From positions 43,795 to 107,794 of the forward strand of contig CAJNCI010000005.1 of the NCBI GenBank assembly GCA_905221215.1: a DNA stretch of 64,000 nt. The letters are read 5' to 3'. Every line of letters begins with the position of its first letter. The first letter of the stretch is position 1. This document shows, one piece after another, positions 43,405 through 52,870 of this stretch. The position numbers were made by a program, and so were the translations under genes. Below the pieces are notes generated by a model. The model did not search any database, had not been told where the DNA came from, and saw only the letters and a list, made by a program, of their open reading frames with translations. Source of the stretch: a bacterium (lineage in GTDB: Bacteria > Bacillota > Bacilli > Lactobacillales > Streptococcaceae).

Positions 43405-44184
43405 ATGACAAAACACATTCAATGGAACGGAACACTTTCACAAGAAGGCTACGACATTTTAAAAGGTGAGGGTGGATGTATCGTTTGCCCTACTAAAGTT
43501 GGTTATATCATCATGACCAGCGATAAGGCAGGACTTGAACGTAAGTTCGCAGCCAAAGAACGTAATCGTAACAAACCAGGTGTCGTTCTCTGCGGTAGCA
43601 TGGATGAACTTCGCGCTTTAGCACAACTTAACCCAGAAATTGAAGCCTTTTACCAAAAACATTGGGACGAAGACATTCTTCTTGGTTGTATCCTTCCTTG
43701 GAAACCAGAAGCATTTGAAAAACTCAAAGCATACGGAGATGGCCGTGAAGAACTTATGACTGACGTGCGTGGTACTAGCTGCTTTGTTATCAAATTCGGG
43801 AAAGCTGGAGAACAATTAGCTGCCAAACTTTGGGAAGAAGGCAAGATGGTATATGCTTCATCAGCAAACCCATCTGGAAAAGGAAACCGTGGTAAGGTAG
43901 AAGGAATCGGAGAACGTATCGAAGGAGCAGTGGACCTTGTCATCGAGGCAGACGACTACGTGGCATCCATCCAACCTGACAAAACGATTGAAACACGCTA
44001 CGAGCAAGGTGTGATGGTTTCTATGGTTGATAAAGACGGCAAACTTATCCCAGAACAAGGCGGAGCACGTTCAACTTCACCAGCCCCAGTTGTGATTCGT
44101 AAAGGACTGGATATTGATAAAATAATGATGCACCTGTCAGATACCTTTAACTCATGGGACTACCGTCAGGGTGAGTATTATTAG
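43405..44184 (+). CDS. YrdC/Sua5/YciO-domain protein
   Basis: This 259-residue protein of the YrdC superfamily has GEGGCIVCPTKVGYIIM near 21-37 at the usual position of the nucleotide-binding start and SSANPSGKGNRG near 152. True TsaC/Sua5 enzymes make threonylcarbamoyl-AMP for tRNA t6A; this sequence lacks some of their signature residues and looks like a paralogue, so function is uncertain. GGAAATAG precedes the ATG. A weak hairpin (44199-44218) with T residues follows. Confidence 0.7.
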   Translation: MTKHIQWNGTLSQEGYDILKGEGGCIVCPTKVGYIIMTSDKAGLERKFAAKERNRNKPGVVLCGSMDELRALAQLNPEIEAFYQKHWDEDILLGCILPWKPEAFEKLKAYGDGREELMTDVRGTSCFVIKFGKAGEQLAAKLWEEGKMVYASSANPSGKGNRGKVEGIGERIEGAVDLVIEADDYVASIQPDKTIETRYEQGVMVSMVDKDGKLIPEQGGARSTSPAPVVIRKGLDIDKIMMHLSDTFNSWDYRQGEYY

Positions 44185-44198
44185 GATAGAGAAGGAGT

Positions 44199-44231
44199 GG
44201 GGAGAAAATAATCTCTCCTCTTTCTTTTATT
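44199..44231 (+). terminator. Probable terminator after the YrdC-like gene
   Basis: GGGGAGA (44199-44205) pairs with TCTCTCC (44212-44218), then a pyrimidine-rich TCTTTCTTTT. Confidence 0.55.
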
Positions 44232-44278
44232 ATTTACACAATAAAAACCGAACAATATATTTTAATTTATAAAATTAT

Positions 44279-44307
44279 TTGACAAAAACTGTACTTTAGT
44301 TTATAAT
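44279..44307 (+). promoter_or_regulatory. Consensus promoter of guaC
   Basis: Perfect TTGACA (44279-44284) and TATAAT (44302-44307) with 17-base spacing, making it one of the strongest sigma-A promoters in the window. Confidence 0.9.
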
Positions 44308-44315
44308 GAATTAAG

Positions 44316-44384
44316 GAAACGTCGGAAAAGGCGTAGTGATGCGAGAGCATAGGTAGGTCATTACAAAAGAAACGAGACATCGAT
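44316..44384 (+). promoter_or_regulatory. Structured 5' leader of guaC (candidate RNA element)
   Basis: Two helices are visible: CGTC/GGCG around GGAAAA (44320-44333), and GTAGTGA/TCATTAC (44333-44339 with 44358-44364). The second encloses a small TGC-GAGA-GCA hairpin (44340-44349) with a GNRA loop and the bases TAGGTAGG. No terminator follows and no clear Shine-Dalgarno precedes the ATG, so translational control is possible. I do not recognise it as a known riboswitch class. Confidence 0.5.
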
Positions 44385-45371
44385 ATGTTAAATGAATTTC
44401 CAATTTTTGATTACGAAGATATTCAATTGATTCCAAATAAATGTGTGATTAAAAGCCGTGCAGAAGCAGATACAAGTGTCACTTTAGGAAATCACACCTT
44501 TAAACTACCTGTTGTGCCAGCTAATATGCAGACAATTTTGGATGAAAATGTAGCAGAGCAACTAGCTAAAGGTGGTTACTTCTACATTATGCACCGTTTT
44601 GATGAAGCAGGACGCATTCCTTTTATCAAGCGCATGCATGATCAAGGGCTCATTGCTTCTATCTCTGTCGGTGTTAAAGACTATGAGTATGATTTTGTTA
44701 GCCAGCTCAAGGCTGATGCTCCGGAATACATCACGATTGACATTGCTCATGGTCATGCGGATAGCGTAATTTCTATGATTCAACACATCAAGAAAGAATT
44801 GCCAGATACTTTTGTCATTGCTGGAAATGTTGGAACACCAGAAGCTGTGCGTGAATTGGAAAATGCGGGTGCGGATGCGACTAAGGTTGGAATCGGTCCT
44901 GGTAAGGTTTGTATCACCAAGGTCAAGACTGGTTTTGGTACAGGTGGTTGGCAGTTGGCTGCTCTCCGTTGGTGTGCCAAGGCTGCCCGTAAACCGATTA
45001 TTGCTGATGGAGGGATTCGTACTCACGGCGATATTGCCAAGTCTATCCGTTTCGGTGCCAGCATGGTCATGATTGGTTCCCTCTTTGCAGGACACATCGA
45101 AAGTCCAGGGAAAACGATTGAAGTTGATGGTGAACAGCTCAAAGAATACTACGGTTCAGCTTCTCAATACCAAAAAGGAGCTTATAAAAACGTCGAAGGA
45201 AAACGTATCTTGCTTCCTGCCAAAGGTCATTTGCAAGATACCCTTACTGAGATGGAACAGGATCTTCAAAGTGCTATTTCATACGCAGGTGGACGTCAGG
45301 TTGCTGACCTTAAACACGTTGATTATGTGATCGTGAAAAACTCTATCTGGAATGGGGATGTTTCCCACTAA
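44385..45371 (+). CDS. guaC: GMP reductase
   Basis: This converts GMP to IMP with NADPH, returning guanine nucleotides to the purine pool. It has 328 residues with the IMPDH/GMPR barrel, catalytic cysteine in [11 protein letters not shown] near 175, and [15 protein letters not shown] near 206-220. It lacks the CBS domains of IMP dehydrogenase, which argues for GMPR. The start is the ATG at 44385. It is a single-gene unit under a very strong promoter with an unusual structured leader. Confidence 0.96.
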   Translation: MLNEFPIFDYEDIQLIPNKCVIKSRAEADTSVTLGNHTFKLPVVPANMQTILDENVAEQLAKGGYFYIMHRFDEAGRIPFIKRMHDQGLIASISVGVKDYEYDFVSQLKADAPEYITIDIAHGHADSVISMIQHIKKELPDTFVIAGNVGTPEAVRELENAGADATKVGIGPGKVCITKVKTGFGTGGWQLAALRWCAKAARKPIIADGGIRTHGDIAKSIRFGASMVMIGSLFAGHIESPGKTIEVDGEQLKEYYGSASQYQKGAYKNVEGKRILLPAKGHLQDTLTEMEQDLQSAISYAGGRQVADLKHVDYVIVKNSIWNGDVSH

Positions 45372-45397
45372 GACAGGCTATCTGACCAGAAAAAAAC

Positions 45398-45426
45398 TTG
45401 TTATTAGAGCAAATTTCTGTTATAAT
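45398..45426 (+). promoter_or_regulatory. Promoter of tRNA-Arg
   Basis: TTGTTA (45398-45403), a 17-base spacer and TATAAT (45421-45426), ten bases ahead of the tRNA. Confidence 0.8.
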
Positions 45427-45436
45427 AAAACAAGTT

Positions 45437-45510
45437 TCCACCCTTAGTGTAATGGATATCACGTAAGATTCCGGTTCTTGAGATGGGGGTTCGATTCCCT
45501 CAGGGTGGAT
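45437..45510 (+). tRNA. tRNA-Arg (anticodon CCG)
   Basis: The acceptor arms TCCACCC (45437-45443) and GGGTGGA (45503-45509) pair fully. The anticodon stem TAAGA/TCTTG closes the loop TTCCGGT, giving anticodon CCG, which reads CGG arginine codons. The T loop is GGTTCGATTCC-like. The CCA end is not encoded. CGG is a rare codon in this low-GC genome, and the tRNA is a lone gene with its own promoter and terminator. Confidence 0.95.
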
Positions 45511-45521
45511 GTAAACATCCT

Positions 45522-45547
45522 AAAAAGCCTTTAAATAGGGCTTTTTT
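45522..45547 (+). terminator. Terminator after tRNA-Arg
   Basis: AAAAAGCC (45522-45529) pairs with GGCTTTTT (45539-45546). Confidence 0.75.
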
Positions 45548-45608
45548 CTTTACACTGTCTCAAATTTGACTCTAAAACTAAAAAGCTCATTCCAAAGAAT
45601 GCCTAAAT

Positions 45609-45658
45609 CCCCTCTAGTCCCGTTTTAAAGTGACTCAGGGGGCTTTTTTTGATATAAT
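45609..45658 (+). terminator. Second terminator, directly followed by the rnc promoter
   Basis: CCCCTCTAGTC (45609-45619) pairs with GACTCAGGGG (45632-45641) with one bulge and a T run. The run leads straight into TGATATAAT (45650-45658), an extended -10 for rnc. Confidence 0.7.
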
Positions 45659-45692
45659 AAAAAGGACTGTTATCAGTTAGAAAGAGGTTGGT

Positions 45693-46391
45693 ATGAAAGA
45701 ATTACAAACTGTACTAAAGAACCATTTTGCAATCGAATTTGCAGACAAAAATTTACTGGAAACTGCCTTTACTCATACGAGTTATGCCAATGAGCACCGC
45801 CTCTTAAAAATTTCACACAATGAACGCTTGGAATTTTTAGGAGACGCTGTTCTACAGTTATTGATTTCAGAATATCTGTATAAAAAATATCCTAAAAAGC
45901 CTGAAGGCGACTTGTCCAAACTCCGTGCCATGATTGTCCGTGAGGAAAGTTTAGCTGGCTTTGCGCGTGATTGCCAGTTTGACCAGTTTATCAAGCTGGG
46001 TAAGGGGGAAGAAAAATCTGGGGGTCGCAATCGTGATACCATTCTTGGTGATGCCTTCGAAGCCTTTCTTGGTGCCCTTCTTTTGGATAAGGATGTGGCC
46101 AAGGTCAAGGAATTTATCTATCAAGTCATGATTCCTAAGGTTGAAGCAGGCGAATTTGAAATGATTACAGACTACAAAACCCATCTCCAAGAGTTACTTC
46201 AGGTCAATGGCGATGTGGCTATTCGTTATCAGGTGATTTCTGAAACGGGTCCTGCTCACGATAAGGTCTTTGATGTAGAGGTTCTCGTTGAAGGTAAGAG
46301 CATTGGTCAAGGTCAAGGTCGTTCTAAGAAATTAGCAGAGCAAGAAGCTGCCAAAAATGCCGTTGAGAAAGGGCTGGATTCATGTATTTAA
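45693..46391 (+). CDS. rnc: Ribonuclease III
   Basis: This double-strand-specific RNase is used in rRNA and mRNA processing. It has 232 residues: an endonuclease domain with signature [13 protein letters not shown] near 43-55 and a second acidic cluster [15 protein letters not shown] near 113, then a C-terminal double-stranded RNA-binding domain (about 155-227). GAGG lies upstream of the ATG. It overlaps smc by ten bases, so translation is coupled in the conserved rnc-smc-ftsY cluster. Confidence 0.98.
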
Positions 46392-49300
46392 AGGAAATCG
46401 AAATTCAGGGATTCAAGTCTTTTGCTGACAAGACCAAGGTGGTCTTTGACCAAGGTGTGACGGCAGTCGTTGGACCCAATGGATCTGGAAAGTCGAATAT
46501 TACAGAAAGTCTGCGTTGGGCCTTGGGGGAGTCAAGTGTTAAGAGTCTCCGTGGTGGCAAGATGCCGGATGTCATCTTTGCCGGAACAGAGAGTCGCAAA
46601 CCGCTCAATTATGCTTCTGTAATTGTGACTCTGGATAATCATGACGGATTTATCAAAGATGCTGGTCAAGAAATCAGGGTAGAACGCCATATCTATCGTA
46701 GTGGAGATAGCGAATACAAGATTGATGGCAAGAAAGTCCGTCTGCGTGATATCCATGATCTTTTCTTGGATACAGGTTTGGGACGAGATTCCTTTTCTAT
46801 CATTTCCCAAGGGAAGGTTGAGGAGATTTTCAACTCCAAGCCTGAGGAACGCCGAGCTATTTTTGAAGAAGCTGCAGGAGTTTTGAAATACAAGACTCGC
46901 AGAAAAGAAACTGAGAGTAAACTGCAACAAACTCAGGACAATCTAGACCGTCTTGAAGACATTATCTACGAGTTGGATAATCAAATCAAGCCTCTTGAGA
47001 AGCAAGCTGAGAATGCCCGTAAGTTTTTAGACTTGGATGGTCAACGCAAGGCCATTTATTTAGACGTGCTGGTTGCTCAAATCAAGGAAAATAAGGTTGA
47101 ACTAGACTCGACAGAAGAAGAGTTGGCGCAGGTTCAGGAACTATTGACTAGTTATTACCAAAAACGTGAAAAATTAGAAGAAGAAAATCAAACTCTTAAA
47201 AAGCAACGCCAAGATTTACAGGCTGAAATGGCAAAAGACCAAGGAAGTTTGATGGACTTGACCAGTCTGATTAGTGATTTAGAGAGAAAATTAGCCCTGT
47301 CGAAACTAGAATCTGAGCAAGTAGCCCTGAATCAACAGGAAGCACAAGCCCGTTTGACTGCTTTAGAGGATAAGAGAAATTCACTCAGCAAAGAAAAATC
47401 TGATAAGGAAAGCTCTTTAGCACTTTTAGAGGAAAATCTAGTCCAAAATAATCAAAAACTCAATCGTTTAGAGGCTGAATTACTGGCTTTTTCAGATGAT
47501 CCTGATCAGATGATTGAGCTCTTGCGTGAACGCTTTGTCGCTCTTTTACAAGAAGAAGCAGATGTCTCAAACCAACTGACTCGTATTGAGAATGAGTTGG
47601 AAAATAGTCGTCAGCTTTCTCAAAAACAAGCAGATCAACTAGAAAAGCTGAAAGAGCAATTGGCTACAGCTAAAGAGAAGGCTAGTCAGCAAAAAGATGA
47701 GCTTGAAACTGCCAAGGAGCAGGTTCAGAAATTACTGGCCGACTATCAAATCTGTGCCAAGGAGCAAGAGGAGCAGAAAACTTCCTATCAAGCTCAACAA
47801 AGTCAACTCTTTGACCGTCTGGATAGTCTCAAAAACAAGCAGGCTAGAGCCCAAAGTTTGGAAAATATCCTGAGAAATCATAGTAACTTTTATGCAGGTG
47901 TTAAGAGTGTTCTCCAAGAAAAAGACCGCCTTGGTGGGATTATTGGGGCAGTCAGTGAACACCTGACCTTTGATGTGCATTATCAAACTGCTTTAGAGAT
48001 TGCGCTAGGAGCCAGCAGTCAGCATATCATCGTAGAAGATGAAGAGGCGGCAACCAAGGCTATTGATTTTCTCAAACGAAATAGAGCTGGTCGTGCGACC
48101 TTCCTTCCTTTAACGACTATCAAGGCGCGTACGATTTCTAGTCAGAACCAAGATGCTATTGCTGCAAGTCCAGGATTTTTGGGTATGGCTGATGAGCTGG
48201 TGACATTTGATATTAGACTGGAAGCTATTTTCAAGAACCTGCTAGCAACAACAGCTATTTTTGATACTGTAGAACATGCGCGTGCAGCAGCGCGCCAGGT
48301 TCGTTATCAGGTTCGTATGGTAACCCTTGATGGGACAGAGTTACGTACAGGTGGTTCCTATGCAGGTGGAGCCAATCGCCAGAATAACAGTATTTTTATC
48401 AAGCCAGAATTGGAGCAATTACAAAAAGAAATCGCTGAAGAAGAAGCAAGCTTGCGTTCAGATGAAGCGAGTTTGAAGACCTTGCAAGATGAACTGGTTT
48501 CATTGACAGAAAGATTAGAAGCCATCAAATCTCAGGGAGAGCAGGCTCGTATTCAGGAGCAAGGCTTGGCCCTCGCTTATCAGCAAACTAGTCAGCAAGT
48601 TGAAGAACTGGAAACTCTTTGGAAACTCCAAGAAGAGGAATTAAATCGTCTTTCTGAGGGAGATTGGCAAGTGGATAAGGAAAAATGCCAAGAGCGTCTT
48701 ACTACTATCGCCAGTGGCAAGCAAAATCTGGAAGCTGAGATTGAAGAGATTAAGTCTAACAAAAATGCCATCCAAGAACGCTATCAAAACTTGCAGGAAG
48801 AGGTAGCACAAGCTCGTTTGCTTAAGACAGAACTGCAAGGGCAAAAACGTTATGAAGTGGCTGATATTGAGCGTTTAGGCAAGGAATTGGATAATCTTAA
48901 TATCGAACAAGAAGAAATCCAGCGCCTTCTTCAAGAAAAGGTTGACAATCTTGAGAAAGTTGATACGGATTTGCTCAGCCAACAGGCTGATGAAGCCAAA
49001 ACTCAGAAAACAAATCTCCAACAAGGTTTGATTCGCAAGCAGTTTGAGTTGGATGATATAGAAGGTCAGCTGGATGATATTGCCAGTCATTTGGATCAGG
49101 CTCGCCAGCAGAATGAAGAGTGGATTCGAAAGCAAACTCGTGCTGAAGCCAAGAAAGAAAAGGTCAGCGAGCGCTTGCGCCATCTACAAAGTCAATTAAC
49201 AGACCAGTATCAGATTAGCTATACTGAAGCTCTAGAAAAGGCGCATGAATTGGAAAATCTCAATCTGGCAGAGCAAGAGGTTAAAGATTTGGAGAAGGCT

Positions 49301-49921
49301 ATTCGCTCACTGGGGCCTGTCAATTTAGAAGCTATTGAACAGTACGAAGAAGTTCACAATCGTCTGGACTTTCTAAATAGCCAGCGAGATGATATTTTGT
49401 CTGCGAAAAATCTGCTTCTTGAGACCATTACAGAGATGAATGATGAGGTCAAGGAACGTTTTAAATCAACCTTTGAGGCTATTCGTGAGTCCTTTAAAGT
49501 GACCTTCAAGCAGATGTTTGGTGGAGGTCAGGCGGATCTCATTTTGACTGAGGGAGACTTGCTGACAGCTGGGGTTGAAATTTCTGTCCAACCACCAGGC
49601 AAGAAAATCCAGTCTCTCAACCTCATGAGTGGTGGGGAAAAAGCCCTATCGGCTCTTGCTTTGCTTTTCTCTATCATTCGAGTTAAGACCATCCCGTTTG
49701 TTATCTTGGATGAAGTAGAGGCTGCGCTGGACGAAGCCAATGTTAAACGTTTTGGAGATTATCTCAACCGCTTTGACAAGGACAGCCAGTTTATCGTCGT
49801 AACCCACCGTAAGGGAACAATGGCAGCGGCTGATTCCATCTATGGAGTGACCATGCAGGAATCAGGTGTTTCAAAAATTGTTTCAGTTAAGTTAAAAGAT
49901 TTAGAAAGTATTGAAGGATGA
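46382..49921 (+). CDS. smc: Chromosome segregation ATPase SMC
   Basis: This condensin ATPase shapes and segregates the chromosome. The 1179 residues have the Walker [11 protein letters not shown] near 31-40, long coiled coils (about 165-500 and 680-1020), a hinge (about 510-670), and the C-terminal head with [16 protein letters not shown] near 1080 and Walker [14 protein letters not shown] near 1105. The ATG overlaps rnc; the stop overlaps the next ATG (ATGA). scpA/scpB are not in this window. Confidence 0.98.
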
Positions 49922-50712
49922 CAATTAAACTAGTAGCAACGGATATGGACGGAACCTTCCTAGATGGGAATGGACGCTTTGATATGGACCGCCTCAAGTC
50001 TCTCTTGGTTTCCTACAAGGAAAAAGGGATTTATTTTGCGGTGGCTTCGGGTCGGGGATTTCTGTCTCTAGAAAAATTATTTGCTGATGTTCGTGATGAC
50101 ATTATTTTCATCGCGGAAAATGGCAGTTTGGTAGAATATCAAGGTCAGGACTTGTATGAAGCGACCATGTCTCGTGAGTTTTATTTGACGACTTTTGAAA
50201 AGCTGAAAACGTCACCTTATGTAGATATCAATAAATTGCTCTTGACTGGTAAAAAAGGCTCTTATGTTCTGGATACGGTTGATGAGACCTATTTGAAAGA
50301 GAGCCAGCATTATAATGAAAATATTCAAAAAGTAGCGAGTCTAGAAGATATTACTGATGACATTTTCAAATTTACAACCAACTTCACAGAAGAAACGCTG
50401 GAAGCTGGGGAAGCTTGGGTAAACGAAAATGTCTCTGGTGTTAAGGCCATGACAACTGGATTTGAATCTATTGATATTGTTCTGGACTATGTCGATAAGG
50501 GAGTGGCCATTGTTGAATTAGCTAAAAAACTTGGTATCACAATGGATCAGGTTATGGCTTTTGGAGACAATCTAAATGACTTGCACATGATGCAGGTTGT
50601 GGGACATCCTGTAGCTCCTGAAAATGCACGACCAGAAATTTTAGAATTAGCAGAGACTGTGATTGGTCACCATAAAGACCAGTCGGTTATAGCTTATATG
50701 GAGGGCTTATAA
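49918..50712 (+). CDS. Cof-type HAD phosphatase
   Basis: This 264-residue HAD hydrolase has KLVATDMDGTFLD at 4-16 and AFGDNLNDLHMM near 220. Its substrate is unknown, probably a phosphorylated metabolite or cofactor. It is joined to smc by an ATGA overlap and to the next Cof gene by a one-base overlap, so it belongs to the rnc-smc-ftsY transcription unit of streptococci. It differs strongly from the other two Cof proteins here. Confidence 0.9.
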   Translation: MTIKLVATDMDGTFLDGNGRFDMDRLKSLLVSYKEKGIYFAVASGRGFLSLEKLFADVRDDIIFIAENGSLVEYQGQDLYEATMSREFYLTTFEKLKTSPYVDINKLLLTGKKGSYVLDTVDETYLKESQHYNENIQKVASLEDITDDIFKFTTNFTEETLEAGEAWVNENVSGVKAMTTGFESIDIVLDYVDKGVAIVELAKKLGITMDQVMAFGDNLNDLHMMQVVGHPVAPENARPEILELAETVIGHHKDQSVIAYMEGL

Positions 50713-51530
50713 TGGCAGATATAAAATTGATTGCATTGGACTTGGACGGGACCTTGCTGACTACTGATAAAAGGCTGACGGATCGTACCAAGGCAACCTT
50801 GAAAGCTGCGCGTGATCGTGGTATCAAGGTCGTATTGACAACTGGTCGTCCCTTAAAAGCTATGGATTTCTTCCTCCATGAGCTAGGGACTGACGGCCAC
50901 GAAGATGAGTATACCATTACCTTTAATGGTGGTTTGGTTCAGAAAAATACAGGTGAAATCCTTGATAAGACAGTCTTTTCATATGATGATGTAGCACGCT
51001 TGTATGAGGAAACAGAGAAATTATCACTGCCTCTTGACGCAATTTCAGAAGGAACTGTTTATCAAATCCAATCAGACCAAGAAAGTCTTTATGCCAAATT
51101 CAATCCAGCTTTAACTTTTGTACCAGTTGACTTTGAAGACCTGTCTAGTCAAATGACCTATAACAAATGCGTGACTGCCTTTGCTCAAGAACCTTTGGAT
51201 GCAGCCATTCAGAAGATTTCTCCAGAATTGTTTGACCAATATGAAATCTTTAAATCACGTGAAATGTTGCTAGAGTGGTCACCAAAGAATGTTCATAAAG
51301 CAACAGGTTTAGCAAAACTAATCAGCCATCTTGGAATTGACCAAAGCCAAGTGATGGCCTGTGGTGATGAAGCCAATGACCTTTCTATGATTGAATGGGC
51401 AGGACTCGGTGTTGCCATGCAAAACGCTGTTCCTGAAGTCAAGGCAGTCGCAAATGTGGTAACCCCAATGACCAATGATGAGGAAGCTGTCGCCTGGGCT
51501 ATCGAAGAATATGTGCTAAAGGAGAACTAA
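50712..51530 (+). CDS. Cof-type HAD phosphatase
   Basis: This 272-residue HAD hydrolase has IKLIALDLDGTLLTTDK at 4-20, TTGRPLKAM near 44 and ACGDEANDLSMIE near 215. It is closer in sequence to the Cof gene at the left of the window than to its immediate neighbour. Its start shares a base with the stop of the previous gene, and ftsY follows after three bases. The substrate is not evident. Confidence 0.9.
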   Translation: MADIKLIALDLDGTLLTTDKRLTDRTKATLKAARDRGIKVVLTTGRPLKAMDFFLHELGTDGHEDEYTITFNGGLVQKNTGEILDKTVFSYDDVARLYEETEKLSLPLDAISEGTVYQIQSDQESLYAKFNPALTFVPVDFEDLSSQMTYNKCVTAFAQEPLDAAIQKISPELFDQYEIFKSREMLLEWSPKNVHKATGLAKLISHLGIDQSQVMACGDEANDLSMIEWAGLGVAMQNAVPEVKAVANVVTPMTNDEEAVAWAIEEYVLKEN

Positions 51531-51533
51531 GAT

Positions 51534-52823
51534 ATGGGATTATTTGACCGTCTATTCGGAAAAAAAGAAGAACCTAAAATCGAAGAAGTTGTAAAAGAAG
51601 CTCTGGAAAATCTTGATTTGTCTGAAGATGTTGAGCCTGCCTTAACAGAAGCTGAGGAACTTCCTCATGAAGAAGCAGAGGTTGAAAGTTCTGAAGAAGC
51701 TGTGATCCAAGAAGAGGAAATCCAAGACACAGTTGAAGAAAGTCAGGATTCAGAATCAGTTGCAGAAGTTCCTCAAGAAGAAATCGAAGAATTACCAAAC
51801 TCAGAAGAAGTCGCAGTGGAAGAAAATCCTGAGTTCATAGAAGCTGCAGAAGAAAATAGTTCTGAAGTTCTTGAACCAGAAATTCCTCAAGCAGAAGAAA
51901 CTGTTCAGGAAAAATATGATCGCAGTCTTAAGAAAACTCGTACAGGCTTCGGTGCCCGCTTGAACGCCTTCTTTGCTAATTTCCGTTCTGTAGATGAAGA
52001 ATTCTTCGAGGAGTTGGAAGAACTGCTGATCATGAGTGATGTTGGTGTCCAAGTCGCTTCTAACTTAACTGAGGAGCTACGCTACGAAGCTAAGCTTGAA
52101 AACGCCAAGAAACCTGACGCCCTTCGTCGCGTCATCATTGAGAAATTGGTTGAGCTGTATGAAAAGGATGGCAACTACGATGAAAGTATCCATTTCCAAG
52201 ATGGCTTGACAGTCATGCTCTTTGTCGGGGTTAATGGTGTTGGGAAAACAACTTCTATCGGAAAATTAGCCCACCGCTATAAACAAGCTGGTAAGAAGGT
52301 CATGCTAGTTGCGGCAGATACCTTCCGAGCAGGCGCAGTCGCCCAGCTAGCTGAATGGGGCCGACGAGTAGATGTTCCAGTAGTGACTGGACCTGAAAAA
52401 GCTGATCCAGCTAGTGTAGTCTTTGATGGCATGGAACGTGCCGTAGCTGAAGGTATCGATATTCTCATGATTGACACCGCTGGTCGTCTGCAAAACAAGG
52501 ACAACCTTATGGCTGAGTTGGAAAAGATTGGTCGCATCATCAAACGTGTAGTGCCAGAAGCACCCCATGAAACCTTCTTAGCACTTGATGCATCAACAGG
52601 TCAAAACGCTCTTGTACAGGCCAAAGAATTTTCGAAAATCACTCCTTTAACAGGAATTGTCTTGACTAAGATTGATGGAACTGCTAGAGGTGGTGTGGTT
52701 CTAGCTATCCGTGAAGAACTCAATATTCCTGTAAAATTGATTGGTTTTGGTGAAAAAATTGATGATATTGGAGAGTTTAACTCAGAAAACTTTATGAAGG
52801 GGCTCTTAGAAGGCTTAATCTAA
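51534..52823 (+). CDS. ftsY: SRP receptor FtsY
   Basis: This membrane-associated GTPase receives the Ffh-ribosome complex. It has 429 residues: a very acidic A domain (about 10-125, mostly Glu), then the N domain and the G domain with GVNGVGKTTS near 232, DTAGRLQNKDN near 312 and TKIDGTARGG near 377. AAAGGAG precedes the ATG in the end of the Cof gene. With ffh at 8226 the window encodes both partner GTPases of the targeting pathway. Confidence 0.98.
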   Translation: MGLFDRLFGKKEEPKIEEVVKEALENLDLSEDVEPALTEAEELPHEEAEVESSEEAVIQEEEIQDTVEESQDSESVAEVPQEEIEELPNSEEVAVEENPEFIEAAEENSSEVLEPEIPQAEETVQEKYDRSLKKTRTGFGARLNAFFANFRSVDEEFFEELEELLIMSDVGVQVASNLTEELRYEAKLENAKKPDALRRVIIEKLVELYEKDGNYDESIHFQDGLTVMLFVGVNGVGKTTSIGKLAHRYKQAGKKVMLVAADTFRAGAVAQLAEWGRRVDVPVVTGPEKADPASVVFDGMERAVAEGIDILMIDTAGRLQNKDNLMAELEKIGRIIKRVVPEAPHETFLALDASTGQNALVQAKEFSKITPLTGIVLTKIDGTARGGVVLAIREELNIPVKLIGFGEKIDDIGEFNSENFMKGLLEGLI

Positions 52824-52836
52824 TCAGAAACAAAAA

Positions 52837-52870
52837 TCCTGCAAGGAACAAACTTGCAGGAAATTTTTTT
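52837..52870. terminator. Bidirectional terminator between ftsY and zwf
   Basis: TCCTGCAAG (52837-52845) pairs perfectly with CTTGCAGGA (52853-52861), with a T run to the right. It serves ftsY and possibly the convergent zwf, whose stop overlaps it. Confidence 0.85.

Noticed and set aside
43405..44184. Calling the YrdC-domain gene the essential t6A enzyme TsaC
   Set aside because: Several residues around the start of the domain differ from TsaC/Sua5, and the length and context suggest a paralogue.
49918..51530. The two adjacent Cof phosphatase genes as a recent tandem duplication
   Set aside because: Their sequences differ throughout apart from family motifs; the second is closer to the distant Cof gene at 5219.
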